From NCBI GenBank assembly GCA_021740385.1, contig JAIOZY010000004.1, forward strand, positions 62,001-126,000: a stretch of DNA of 64,000 nt, given 5' to 3'. Under the pieces are notes generated by a model. The model saw nothing but the letters and a program-made list of their open reading frames with translations. It searched no databases and was not told the DNA's origin. The stretch is from Prolixibacteraceae bacterium. Its GTDB lineage: Bacteria; Bacteroidota; Bacteroidia; Bacteroidales; Prolixibacteraceae. Every line of letters starts with the position of its first letter. Positions within the stretch are counted from its first letter, which is position 1. Below, one piece after another: positions 51,094 through 59,851 of this stretch. A program made the position numbers and the translations under genes.

Positions 51094-51278
51094 GTGAATT
51101 TTTGTATGCAACAAAAAACGATCAACTGGTTGAGGTTCTGGAAAACTCCGAAGTGCCTGAATTCCTACATTCACAACTGATTGCTTTGTTTAGAAAGTAT
51201 GCCACCATTAGCGGAATGCCCGAGGTGGTCAATCAATATTCACAACACCAAATAAACCGCCAAATACCAGCGATATAA
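51087..51278 (+). pseudogene. remnant of a DUF4143/AAA_14 ATPase
   Basis: The short frame contains EFLYATKNDQLVEVLENSEV, then HSQLIALFRKYATISGMPEV with VNQY. This strongly resembles the middle of AAA_14/DUF4143 ATPases, where a 'YL.IGGMPEVV' segment is the most recognisable part. No P-loop, start or remaining domain is found upstream or downstream, so it is a 60-residue relic fused by chance to the end of the WG-repeat gene. Its 5' limit is arbitrary. Confidence 0.5.
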
Positions 51279-51460
51279 TCTTCAACATTTCAAATTCAAA
51301 TGCAGTGAAGGACAATATTGAAACAGGTACAATGAATATTATCCCACTTTGGCTTTTTGGGTTTTTATACTGAAAAAAAATCAACTTTCATTTCTTCGTT
51401 TTCAATCATATTCAATACTTTTGTTTTCTTTTTTTAACCAAGCCTTAATAACAAAATATT
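51279..51460. other. AT-rich spacer upstream of trpB
   Basis: Together with the ATPase relic this makes a 367-base stretch with no intact gene. I see no attenuator, Trp-rich leader peptide or clear promoter box. A T-rich run lies about 30 bases before the trpB start. Confidence 0.4.
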
Positions 51461-52660
51461 ATGAACAATTACTTTAAAACAAACCCGACAAAAGAGGGTT
51501 TTTTTGGTGAATTTGGCGGAAGTTTTATTCCTCCTCATTTGCAGGAAGAGATGGACAAAATCACCGATGCGTATTTTACCATCAGCAAATCGCACGAGTT
51601 TATTTCCGAGTTACGCAGCATACGTAAACACTACCAGGGCAGGCCAACACCTGTTTATTACTGCAAACGGCTGTCGGAAAAGTTGGGAAGCCGCATTTAC
51701 TTAAAACGCGAAGACCTGAACCATTCTGGTGCCCACAAGCTCAACCATTGTATGGGCGAGGCATTATTGGCAAAATACCTCGGCAAGAAAAAACTGATTG
51801 CCGAAACCGGGGCGGGCCAACACGGTGTAGCGCTGGCAACAGCAGCAGCTTACTTTGGCCTTGAGTGCGAAATTCACATGGGCGAAGTTGATATTGTGAA
51901 AGAACACCCCAACGTGGTGCGCATGGAAATATTGGGTGCGACCGTAGTGCCTGTATCACACGGGTTAAAAACACTGAAAGAAGCTGTTGATTCGGCTTTT
52001 GAGGCATACCTGAAGGACCCTGAAAATTCCATTTATTGCATCGGTTCGGTAGTGGGGCCGCACCCCTTCCCGATGATGGTGCGCGATTTTCAGCGTGTTG
52101 TAGGTATCGAAGCCCGCGAACAGTTCATGGAAATGACCGGCGAACTGCCCGATAATGTAGTGGCATGTGTAGGCGGTGGCAGCAATGCAACCGGCATTTT
52201 CTCCGCTTTCCTCGACGATGAAGAGGTGAAAATATGGGGCGTTGAACCTGCAGGCCGTTCCTACGAAACCGGAGATCATGCATGTACCATGAAATTTGGT
52301 TCCCCGGGAATCATTCACGGTTTCCGTTGCAAAGTATTAATGAACGAAAAAGGGGAGCCGGCACCTGTATATTCGGTGGCCAGTGGCCTCGATTATCCCG
52401 GAGTTGGCCCCGAGCATTGCCTCTTCGAACAAAAAGGACGTGTAAATTACGTTGATGCAACCGACAAAGAAACCATCGATGCTTTTTATGAACTGAGCCG
52501 CCTCGAGGGGATTATCCCGGCACTGGAAAGTGCCCACGCCGTTGCTTTTGCCAAAAAACTGGCCAAGGATGCCCAACGCGAATCCATACTGATTAACCTG
52601 AGTGGACGTGGCGATAAAGACATCGATTTTGTGGTTGATACCTTCGGGTTACCTGAATAA
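51461..52660 (+). CDS. trpB: tryptophan synthase beta chain, solitary
   Basis: This 399-residue PLP enzyme joins indole and serine. The PLP lysine is K93 in [10 protein letters not shown], where most enzymes have HTGAHK. The phosphate loop is VGGGSNATG, with [10 protein letters not shown] and the COMM-type GVEPAGR…GFRC segment present. Length and motifs are those of a normal TrpB1-like enzyme. No trpA or other trp gene is near, which suggests either a second copy besides an operon elsewhere or an indole-scavenging role. A palindromic repeat separates it from the convergent queA. Confidence 0.93.
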   Translation: MNNYFKTNPTKEGFFGEFGGSFIPPHLQEEMDKITDAYFTISKSHEFISELRSIRKHYQGRPTPVYYCKRLSEKLGSRIYLKREDLNHSGAHKLNHCMGEALLAKYLGKKKLIAETGAGQHGVALATAAAYFGLECEIHMGEVDIVKEHPNVVRMEILGATVVPVSHGLKTLKEAVDSAFEAYLKDPENSIYCIGSVVGPHPFPMMVRDFQRVVGIEAREQFMEMTGELPDNVVACVGGGSNATGIFSAFLDDEEVKIWGVEPAGRSYETGDHACTMKFGSPGIIHGFRCKVLMNEKGEPAPVYSVASGLDYPGVGPEHCLFEQKGRVNYVDATDKETIDAFYELSRLEGIIPALESAHAVAFAKKLAKDAQRESILINLSGRGDKDIDFVVDTFGLPE

Positions 52661-52687
52661 ACGGGAAAGATACGTACAGAAAAAAAG

Positions 52688-52746
52688 AACCGCAAAACTG
52701 CAGAGACGCGAAGGGAAATAACTAAGCGTCTCTGCCCTCGGCGGTT
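52688..52746. repeat. long palindrome between convergent trpB and queA
   Basis: AACCGC (52688-52693) pairs with GCGGTT (52741-52746). Inside, CAGAGACGC (52701-52709) pairs perfectly with GCGTCTCTG (52726-52734). The position between two gene ends suggests a two-way terminator, and the sequence has the look of a dispersed REP-like repeat. Confidence 0.65.
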
Positions 52747-52752
52747 AAAAAA

Positions 52753-53802
52753 CTACAATATCAGCATTGCATCTCCGTAGGTGCCAAAGCGGTATTTTTC
52801 TTTAATGGCAACATCGTAAGCTTCCATTAAAAAGTCGTAGCCGGCAAAAGCTGCTACCATCATCAACAGTGTTGACAGGGGCAGGTGGAAGTTGGATACC
52901 ATGCGGTTTGCCACGCTGAACTCGTAAGGCGGGAAGATAAATTTATTGGTCCAGCCCTCGAATGGTTTCAGTAAACCGGTAGTCGATACCGAACTTTCGA
53001 GTGTGCGCATAACCGTTGTACCCACAGCGCAAATGTTTTTACGCCGCTCTTTGGCATTTTCCACCATTCTGCAGGTTTCTTCTGCAATCCAGATTTGTTC
53101 CGAATCCATTTTGTGTTTTGTAAGGTCTTCCACATCGACGTTTCGGAAATTGCCCAGCCCCACGTGTAGGGTTATGTACGAAAAATCGACCCCGATAATC
53201 TCGAGCCGTTTCAACAGTTCGCGGCTAAAATGAAGGCCGGCAGTTGGGGCTGCCACGGCCCCCTCGTGTTTAGCAAAAATGGTTTGGTAGCGATCTTTGT
53301 CGTCGGGCTCAACGGGGCGTTTAATGAATTTGGGCAACGGCGTTTCGCCCAGTGCAAAAAGGGTGGCTTTAAAATCTTCGTAGGGCCCGTCGTAAAGGAA
53401 ACGCAGGGTGCGCCCCCTCGATGTGGTGTTGTCAATCACTTCGGCCACCAGCACATCGTCTTCGCCAAAATAGAGTTTGTTGCCAATCCTTATTTTCCGG
53501 GCAGGGTCAACAAGCACGTCCCAAAGGCGTTGTTCACGGTTCAGTTCCCGTAAAAGGAAGACTTCGATTTCGGCACCTGTTTTTTCCTTGTTGCCATACA
53601 GGCGGGCAGGGAAAACTTTTGTATCGTTAAAAATCATCAGGTCACCATCGTCGAAATAGTCGATGATTTCTTTAAATACTTTGTGTTCGATCTTCTGGGT
53701 GTCGCGGTGCAAAACCATCATGCGGCTTTCGTCGCGGTGGTATGCCGGGTGCATGGCGATTAACTCTTCGGGGAGTTTGAGTTTGAACTTCGATAACTTC
53801 AT
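52753..53802 (-). CDS. queA: SAM:tRNA ribosyltransferase-isomerase (queuosine)
   Basis: The 349-residue enzyme transfers and isomerises the ribosyl part of SAM to preQ1-tRNA, the penultimate step of queuosine synthesis. The family opening [20 protein letters not shown], the [10 protein letters not shown] and [11 protein letters not shown] segments, and the [19 protein letters not shown] and THVGLGNF-type (TLHVGLGNF) motifs are all present. Normal length. It is the last gene of the minus-strand run that begins with the YfhO gene. Confidence 0.96.
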   Translation of the reverse strand: MKLSKFKLKLPEELIAMHPAYHRDESRMMVLHRDTQKIEHKVFKEIIDYFDDGDLMIFNDTKVFPARLYGNKEKTGAEIEVFLLRELNREQRLWDVLVDPARKIRIGNKLYFGEDDVLVAEVIDNTTSRGRTLRFLYDGPYEDFKATLFALGETPLPKFIKRPVEPDDKDRYQTIFAKHEGAVAAPTAGLHFSRELLKRLEIIGVDFSYITLHVGLGNFRNVDVEDLTKHKMDSEQIWIAEETCRMVENAKERRKNICAVGTTVMRTLESSVSTTGLLKPFEGWTNKFIFPPYEFSVANRMVSNFHLPLSTLLMMVAAFAGYDFLMEAYDVAIKEKYRFGTYGDAMLIL

Positions 53803-53860
53803 ATATCTTGTTTACTGTTATTACTTCTGGTTCGCCTTATACGGCAAAATAGTCAATTGG

Positions 53861-54565
53861 TTACATTAATACCAGACTTTTTTTAAAATTTTCAATATTC
53901 CAGGCATCTTCAAGTAAATAATTGCCTACGCGCGTGCGCTCCAATGCCGTTAAGTAGGCTCCGCTATTCAGGGCTTCGCCTATATCGCGTGCAAGGGCCC
54001 TTATGTATGTGCCTTTACCGCATTTTACTTTTAGTGATAACTTTTCTTCTTTTAGCGAAAGGATTTTGATCTCTTTAATAAACACGTTGCGGGGCTCAAG
54101 GTTCAGTTCTTTCCCTTTGCGGGCGTAATTAAATGCCCGTTTCCCTTCAATTTTTATGGCAGAGAAAACCGGCGGTACCTGTTCAATTTCACCTTTAAAT
54201 TTTTTTAATGTTTCTTCAATCAATTTCCGGGTTATATGTTTTGTAGGGTATTGTTCATCTTCAGCAGTTTCCAGGTCGAACGAAGGGGTGGTTGCGCCCA
54301 GTTTAAGTGTGGCGGTGTATTCTTTCTCTTCGGCCTGAATGGATTCAATTTTTTTAGTGGCTCTGCCGGTACAAAGAATGACCAGTCCGGTGGCTTTTGG
54401 GTCAAGTGTGCCGGCGTGCCCCACTTTCAGTTTTTTTATCCCCAGTTTAATGCAAATGTCCCGCCGTATTTTGTTCACCACATCGAACGATGTCCAATCG
54501 AGGGGTTTGTTAAACGGTAAAACGGCTCCCGAGATAAAATCAATATTCGCTAAGGATTGCTTCAT
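53861..54565 (-). CDS. truB: tRNA pseudouridine-55 synthase
   Basis: This 234-residue enzyme isomerises U55 of tRNAs. The catalytic aspartate is D55 in VGHAGTLDPKATGLVI, and the KPLDWTSFDVV opening and the KCGKGTYIRALARDIG motif are present. It is a short form without the C-terminal PUA domain. It is 33 bases downstream of uppP and co-directional with queA, which follows after 58 bases. Confidence 0.96.
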   Translation of the reverse strand: MKQSLANIDFISGAVLPFNKPLDWTSFDVVNKIRRDICIKLGIKKLKVGHAGTLDPKATGLVILCTGRATKKIESIQAEEKEYTATLKLGATTPSFDLETAEDEQYPTKHITRKLIEETLKKFKGEIEQVPPVFSAIKIEGKRAFNYARKGKELNLEPRNVFIKEIKILSLKEEKLSLKVKCGKGTYIRALARDIGEALNSGAYLTALERTRVGNYLLEDAWNIENFKKSLVLM

Positions 54566-54598
54566 TAAGCACTTAAGTGAAATTAGTCGTTAAAAAAA

Positions 54599-55381
54599 TC
54601 AGGCGGCAAAGATAGCAATCAGGCCAATAACCGTGCAATAAATTGCAAAATATATCAGTTTCCCTTTTTTTACCAGGTTAATCATCCACGAGCAGGCCAG
54701 CAGGCCTGAAACGAATGCAGCAATAAAACCTGCGACAAGCGGTAAAATGTTTATGCCCGTTGCAGTGCTGAAATCGCCCGATAAAATTTTCAGGAAGTTG
54801 GCCCCCAAAATGGGGATAATAACCATTAAGAATGAAAACTTTGCCAACTGCGATTTGTCGTTCCCCAGCATCATGCCGGTGGCAATGGTGGCTCCGCTTC
54901 GCGATATGCCGGGTATAACGGCCATTAACTGGGCTATTCCAATAATAAAAGCATCGGCAAATGTTGTTTTACGGGTGCCCTTGCGCATGAAGTGTGAAAG
55001 CGCTAACAACGTGGCGGTTACAAGCAACATGCTGCCAACGAGTACCAGGTTCCCGGTAAAAAGCGACTCAATTTCGTCGCTGAAAAGTACCCCGCCAACC
55101 GCTACGGGGATGGCCGAAAACAAAAGTTTGGCAAGGTAGCTGTTCGATTCGTTCCATTTTAGCTGAAACGAATGCTTGAAAAGTTTCACAATTTCCCTCC
55201 AAAAAACAACCAAGGTGCTTAAAACCGTGGCGCCATGCACGGCAATGTCGAACAACAGGTTGTTTTCGCCTTCAATGCCAAAAAGGGCATGGCCAATTTC
55301 AAGGTGGCCGCTTGAACTGACAGGCAGGAACTCGGTAAGTCCCTGTATCAGCCCAAGAATAATGGCTTCAAAAATATGCAT
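54599..55381 (-). CDS. uppP: undecaprenyl-diphosphatase
   Basis: The 260-residue membrane enzyme recycles the lipid carrier of cell-wall synthesis. The active-site segments are EAIILGLIQGLTEFLPVSSS (followed by GH) and VIPGISRSGATIATGM, with about eight membrane helices. Loss or overproduction in other bacteria changes bacitracin tolerance. It begins three bases after the DUF3098 stop, so the two are coupled. Confidence 0.96.
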   Translation of the reverse strand: MHIFEAIILGLIQGLTEFLPVSSSGHLEIGHALFGIEGENNLLFDIAVHGATVLSTLVVFWREIVKLFKHSFQLKWNESNSYLAKLLFSAIPVAVGGVLFSDEIESLFTGNLVLVGSMLLVTATLLALSHFMRKGTRKTTFADAFIIGIAQLMAVIPGISRSGATIATGMMLGNDKSQLAKFSFLMVIIPILGANFLKILSGDFSTATGINILPLVAGFIAAFVSGLLACSWMINLVKKGKLIYFAIYCTVIGLIAIFAA

Positions 55382-55384
55382 GGA

Positions 55385-55642
55385 TTAGTCGTTGGTTGTT
55401 TTGGGTTTTTTCATGATGGCGTATATTTCGAAAAGGAAGCCGGCCAGCACAATAATTGGTGCCAGTGTAATGCGCCTGAAACTGAAAACTTCGGGATTAA
55501 ATTTTGTGGGATCTTCGCTGCCACCGCCAATCATAAGCAGAAAGCCGATAATGATCACAACGATCCCAATAATAAGCAGTATGTAGTTCTCTTTTCCAAG
55601 AGCAAATTCATCTTGTTTTTTTTCGGTTTTTTGTTTCGCCAT
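55385..55642 (-). CDS. DUF3098 small membrane protein
   Basis: The 85-residue protein has two transmembrane helices (ENYILLIIGIVVIIIGFLLM and ITLAPIIVLAGFLFEIYAIM) separated by a short polar loop with DPTKFNPEVFSFRR, the DUF3098 signature. I chose ATG 55640-55642 (MAKQKTEKK). The family is restricted to Bacteroidota, sits between ftsX and uppP and has no known activity. The location suggests a role at the divisome or in lipid-carrier recycling. Confidence 0.85.
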   Translation of the reverse strand: MAKQKTEKKQDEFALGKENYILLIIGIVVIIIGFLLMIGGGSEDPTKFNPEVFSFRRITLAPIIVLAGFLFEIYAIMKKPKTTND

Positions 55643-55668
55643 AGTTGTCTTTTTTATTCGCCCCAAAA

Positions 55669-56436
55669 TTAATGAATTAAATTTGAAAAAGCTTCTTTTT
55701 TTTCGGCGGGGATTAATATCCAGTCACCCGATAATTCGTTTGAATTTATGAGAGCCCCGTAAAGTGCATCGTTTTTCACAAAAAAGCGCTGATAGTTGAG
55801 CCGTTCAAAAAAAGCTGCTATTTGTTCAACGTTTTCGGGTGCAACTTCAATTTGTATTATCGGTTTAAGTTTCTCAATAATTTTTTCAAAGAGCGGTATA
55901 GCTACTGCTTCATAGCCTTCAATGTCGCATTTAATGTAATCGAGTTGTTTTAAGTTTTGAAACAGCGAGTTGGGTGCCATCATGGTTGCATTAAAGGTCA
56001 TGGTACTTTCCTCTTCGTTTTCGTTAAGCACGTGTGTGCGCCCGTGGCTGAAATGGGTTTTGCTGTATGGTACGCCCATTTTTACGTGTTCATTATCGTT
56101 GGGTCCAATGGCATAGGGCACTATTTCAACGTTTGAAAAACGGTGCGTGTTTTTTTTCAATATTTTTTGGAAGAGTGGTACGGGTTCAACGCTGTATACT
56201 TTTCCTCCGGGACCGGTAAGCTTTGAAAAAAGAACGGAGTAATAACCCAGGTTGGCACCGAGGTCGATAATGAAATCTCCTTTTTTTACCAGTTTTTTGA
56301 CGAAATAGTGGCAGTCGAACTCACTTTTTCTTTTTAGCATTTTTAAATTGAATGCAAGGAAAAAGAGCCTGCTCACAACGAACAAATAGGTTTCGATGCC
56401 CAAAATTCTAAAAAGCAATTTTCGAAAAAAGTTCAT
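55669..56436 (-). CDS. FkbM family methyltransferase
   Basis: The 255-residue SAM-dependent methyltransferase has the motif FIIDLGANLGYYSVLFSKLT, the acidic motif VYSVEPVP and a post-motif LDYIKCDIEGYEAVAIPLFE, all typical of FkbM. The N-terminus (about 40 residues) is hydrophobic and may be membrane-associated. Targets of the family are usually O-methylated glycans or polyketides. It lies between ftsX and DUF3098, a pair normally adjacent in this phylum, so it is likely a later insertion, consistent with the polysaccharide genes nearby. Confidence 0.85.
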   Translation of the reverse strand: MNFFRKLLFRILGIETYLFVVSRLFFLAFNLKMLKRKSEFDCHYFVKKLVKKGDFIIDLGANLGYYSVLFSKLTGPGGKVYSVEPVPLFQKILKKNTHRFSNVEIVPYAIGPNDNEHVKMGVPYSKTHFSHGRTHVLNENEEESTMTFNATMMAPNSLFQNLKQLDYIKCDIEGYEAVAIPLFEKIIEKLKPIIQIEVAPENVEQIAAFFERLNYQRFFVKNDALYGALINSNELSGDWILIPAEKKEAFSNLIH

Positions 56437-56450
56437 GGTGAAGTTTTGAT

Positions 56451-57329
56451 TTAATAAAAAAGTTCGTCATACCTCAGCCGCAGAAATTTATTAACGGCAA
56501 AAGTTGTTGATAGCCACGAAAGGAATATGCCCGTAAAAACAACAATTCCAAAAACGGCAGCAAGCAATTCAGGCAACCTGTAATTGATAATTTCATGAAA
56601 TTGCCTGTTGTAGCTGAGAATTATAAAAATAAGAAACCCGTTTGCAATAAGTCCACCAATTAAACCATGCAATACCCCGCGTGAAACAAAGGGTTTGCGT
56701 ATAAACCCACGGGTGGCACCAACGAGTTGCATGGTGTTTATAATGAAGCGTTTGGAATATACCGACAGCCTGATTGTGTTGTTTATTAATGCCATAAAAA
56801 TGAGTACCATAATTATAGCAAGCCCACCGATAATGAAACCAATTTTGCCCGAGTTTTCGTTAATAAGTGTTACCAGGTTGCGCTGGTAATATACTTCTTC
56901 GACATTGGGGAAATCGAGAAATTTCGTTTCCAGATTCGCGAGGCTGTCGTTGTGGGTATAGCCTGCGTAAAGTTTTATGTCAATGGTTGCCGAAAGTGGG
57001 TTGTAGCCCAAAAAAGAGATGAAATCCTCGCCCAGTTCTTCGCGTAAAAGTTTGCCTGCTTCCCCGGCATCAACATAGGTTGCTGTTTTTACCTCGGGCT
57101 GTGCAGTAAGCATTTTTTGTAATTGCAGCAGGTCAACATCCCGTACGTTTTCGTCGAGTACCAGCGTAAAACCTATGTTCTCCCTAATGTATTGGTTCAG
57201 GTAACGGGCATTAAAAAGCAGAAAAGTAAGGAGTCCCACAAGGAATAAAACCAGTGTGATGCTTAACGTTGAAACAACGTAAGCGTTTAGCAATCTTCTT
57301 TTTACCGGTTTTGGACTTTTGTTTTTCAT
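56451..57329 (-). CDS. ftsX: cell division permease-like protein FtsX
   Basis: The 292-residue protein has a cytoplasmic N-terminus, the first helix STLSITLVLFLVGLLTFLLF, a periplasmic domain (ENIGFTLVLDENVRDVDL to about residue 155) and three C-terminal helices with NTMQLVGATRGFIRKPF, the FtsX hallmark. With FtsE it controls septal peptidoglycan hydrolases; ftsE is not adjacent. Its start overlaps the YfhO stop by four bases. Confidence 0.92.
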   Translation of the reverse strand: MKNKSPKPVKRRLLNAYVVSTLSITLVLFLVGLLTFLLFNARYLNQYIRENIGFTLVLDENVRDVDLLQLQKMLTAQPEVKTATYVDAGEAGKLLREELGEDFISFLGYNPLSATIDIKLYAGYTHNDSLANLETKFLDFPNVEEVYYQRNLVTLINENSGKIGFIIGGLAIIMVLIFMALINNTIRLSVYSKRFIINTMQLVGATRGFIRKPFVSRGVLHGLIGGLIANGFLIFIILSYNRQFHEIINYRLPELLAAVFGIVVFTGIFLSWLSTTFAVNKFLRLRYDELFY

Positions 57330-59797
57330 TTTTTCCTCTTTTTAATCTCAAAAAATACAACACCCGCAATGGCTAAAAGCATCAGAACGGATGATGCCAG
57401 CGAAATTTTATTTCCAATTTCGTACGACTTGGGCTTGAATTCAAAAACAATTTCGTGTTCTCCGGCCGGAATAAACATGCTCCGTAAAATGTAATTAGCC
57501 CTGAAATACCGGGTTTCTTTTCCATCGATATAAACATACCACCCTTTAGGGTAATAAACTTCGGAAAAAACAGCAAGTTGTTCCGATTGGCTCGATGTTT
57601 TATAAACCAGCCGGTTGGGTTCGTACAATTTTAAAGTGATTGCAGCCGATGAATCGGGATTTAGTTCTTTATTAGCAAGTATGTTTTCAAATTCTTTATG
57701 GATAATTGCCGTGTTCGAAACATTAACATTATCAATTGCTTCAATTTCCTCGTTTGCATTTTCAACAAGACGGTAATTGTTTACAAACCAGGCGTTACCC
57801 AATGCTTTTTTGTTTTGCAGGGGTGCGGCATTCGGGTTATAAATAATGTATTTTGTATTGAGCATATTGATTGTATTTAATCCGATGAAAACCGAATCGA
57901 GGTCTTTTTGGGTTTTTACTTTACCAAGCCGGCTGCCCAACAGTTGCATTTCAGGGGCAATGTGGTGTTCGATCATGTCCTGGTAGCGTTGTAGTTTTGC
58001 GCCCGAATAGCCGCCAATCGATTGGTGGTAATAGGATGTTGACGCATCGGAAAACGGGTTGACCGTGATGTTCAAGACCCTGTAATTTAGGTTTTTATCC
58101 TTTAGAATTTCTTTGTTGGCTGGTGTGGATTCGAAGGCTGTTTCGGTTTTTCTTTTCGATACAAAATCGTCGTTGTTGAGGTATTTTTTGTTTACCGGTA
58201 ATAAATCGGCCAGCACGAGAATCCCGCCAATTATGAGCGCGTATTTGGGTTTAATTTTTTCTTTAATTGTAGCCCAAATTAACCCGGCAGACAGCAATAC
58301 AAAGATGAGCGAGCGGAAAGAATCGGCCCGGGCAACCGATAAACGGTCTTCCCGTAACAATTCAAGCAGGTCGGGCGACCATCCCGAAGCGGTGAGCTGC
58401 TGGTCAACATTCCCGGAAAAACTGCCGGCAAGCGAGGGTATTACCGCGAAAATAAGGGCAATTCCACCGGTTATGATGGTTGAATATTTAAGCGCCGATA
58501 TTTTTTTATTTTGTTGCGGTGAATTGTTTTGCACGATCGCTTTAAGGGCCAATATTCCCAGCATCCACATGGCAAAATGCTGAATGAAAACAATGTTTTT
58601 TACATCCCTGAACTTGTTGTACAGTGGTATGTAATCGATGGCAAAATGGCTCAGTGCAGGGAAATATTTTCCAAGCGAAAGAAGGAAACTGACAACAACA
58701 ACGGAAGCAAGCCACCACTTTTCTTTGCCCCGTACAACAAACAGTCCCAGTACAAAAAGAAAAACGGTGATGGCGCCAAAATAAAACGGGCCCGAAACAA
58801 TGGGCTGGCTGCCCCAATAAAGTGGGGCAGATTCGACAAAATTTTGTGCCCTTTGCCGTCCCTGGCTTCGTTCAATTGCTTTGTATAAAGCCGAATTTTC
58901 GCTAAGGGGTTCGTGCATGCTACCCCCTTTTAAACGGGGTATGAATGCTGTTAATGCTTCGGTAATATCGTAACTGTAATCAAGTATGTAATCCTTATCG
59001 AGCCCGGTTTCCCCTGTGTTTTCATCGGGTATAATAATGTTTTCGCCCCGGGTTGAGTATTTGGTGTATTCCTGTGTCGATAAAAGGTAACCCGCGTTTA
59101 CCCCAACGGCAAGTACCAGCGAGACAAGCAGGAGAGCAAAGCTTTTTAAGAAGGGGTTAATGGTTTTGTTTATGATGGCTTTAACCAAAAGGGCAAGACC
59201 AAGAAAGAAAACAGCAATTAATGCATAATACGTTATTTGGGGGTGTACTGCCGAAATTTCGAGGGAAAGAAAGAGGGCCGTAAGGGCGGCACCCATCAGC
59301 CTTTTTTTTGTAAACGTGTAATATATTGAAGCAATCAGGGGCGGCGTATAAGCCAGTGCCCATAACTTTGTAATGTGCCCAACATCGGCAAGTATGAAGA
59401 AATGGGTTGCCAGGGCATATGTTAATGAGCCAAGTATGCTCAACCACGGGTTAACACCAAAAAGGATGAGGCAAAGATAGGCGCCCATTATCAGGATAAT
59501 GAAAAGTGTTGCCGGGTATATGCCGGCTTTTTCAACTTTTCGGAATAGTTTGGCAATGTTCGTTTTAAATTTTAACCAGATGGTAACGGTAGGCATGCCG
59601 CCAAACATCGAGTTCGACCATTTCGCAACATCGCCGGTATCATGATAATAATCCATTGCTTCTTTCGATGCCCCAAGGGCATTTTGTTTGTCGTATTCCT
59701 TTAAACGTTTCCCGGTTAATACCGGGCTGAAATAGATGTAACTGAATGCAAACGCAACAAGAAGGGCAACAATAACAGGTAAATTTTTCTTCATCAT
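57326..59797 (-). CDS. YfhO family membrane protein
   Basis: The 823-residue protein has about 12 membrane helices in the first 540 residues, then a soluble domain (NYRVLNITVNPFSDASTSYY to the GEHEIVFEFKPKS strand) and a final helix with a basic tail. This is the YfhO layout, related to GT-C glycosyltransferases that use lipid-linked sugars. In Bacillus, YfhO helps glycosylate lipoteichoic acid. The Bacteroidota role is unknown but should concern surface glycans. It is the first gene of the minus-strand cluster and is divergent from the flippase gene. Confidence 0.9.
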   Translation of the reverse strand: MMKKNLPVIVALLVAFAFSYIYFSPVLTGKRLKEYDKQNALGASKEAMDYYHDTGDVAKWSNSMFGGMPTVTIWLKFKTNIAKLFRKVEKAGIYPATLFIILIMGAYLCLILFGVNPWLSILGSLTYALATHFFILADVGHITKLWALAYTPPLIASIYYTFTKKRLMGAALTALFLSLEISAVHPQITYYALIAVFFLGLALLVKAIINKTINPFLKSFALLLVSLVLAVGVNAGYLLSTQEYTKYSTRGENIIIPDENTGETGLDKDYILDYSYDITEALTAFIPRLKGGSMHEPLSENSALYKAIERSQGRQRAQNFVESAPLYWGSQPIVSGPFYFGAITVFLFVLGLFVVRGKEKWWLASVVVVSFLLSLGKYFPALSHFAIDYIPLYNKFRDVKNIVFIQHFAMWMLGILALKAIVQNNSPQQNKKISALKYSTIITGGIALIFAVIPSLAGSFSGNVDQQLTASGWSPDLLELLREDRLSVARADSFRSLIFVLLSAGLIWATIKEKIKPKYALIIGGILVLADLLPVNKKYLNNDDFVSKRKTETAFESTPANKEILKDKNLNYRVLNITVNPFSDASTSYYHQSIGGYSGAKLQRYQDMIEHHIAPEMQLLGSRLGKVKTQKDLDSVFIGLNTINMLNTKYIIYNPNAAPLQNKKALGNAWFVNNYRLVENANEEIEAIDNVNVSNTAIIHKEFENILANKELNPDSSAAITLKLYEPNRLVYKTSSQSEQLAVFSEVYYPKGWYVYIDGKETRYFRANYILRSMFIPAGEHEIVFEFKPKSYEIGNKISLASSVLMLLAIAGVVFFEIKKRKK

Positions 59798-59851
59798 GTT
59801 TTAATTCTATATTTTCGCAACGGTAAAAATAAGAATTTAATCCGTTTTATC

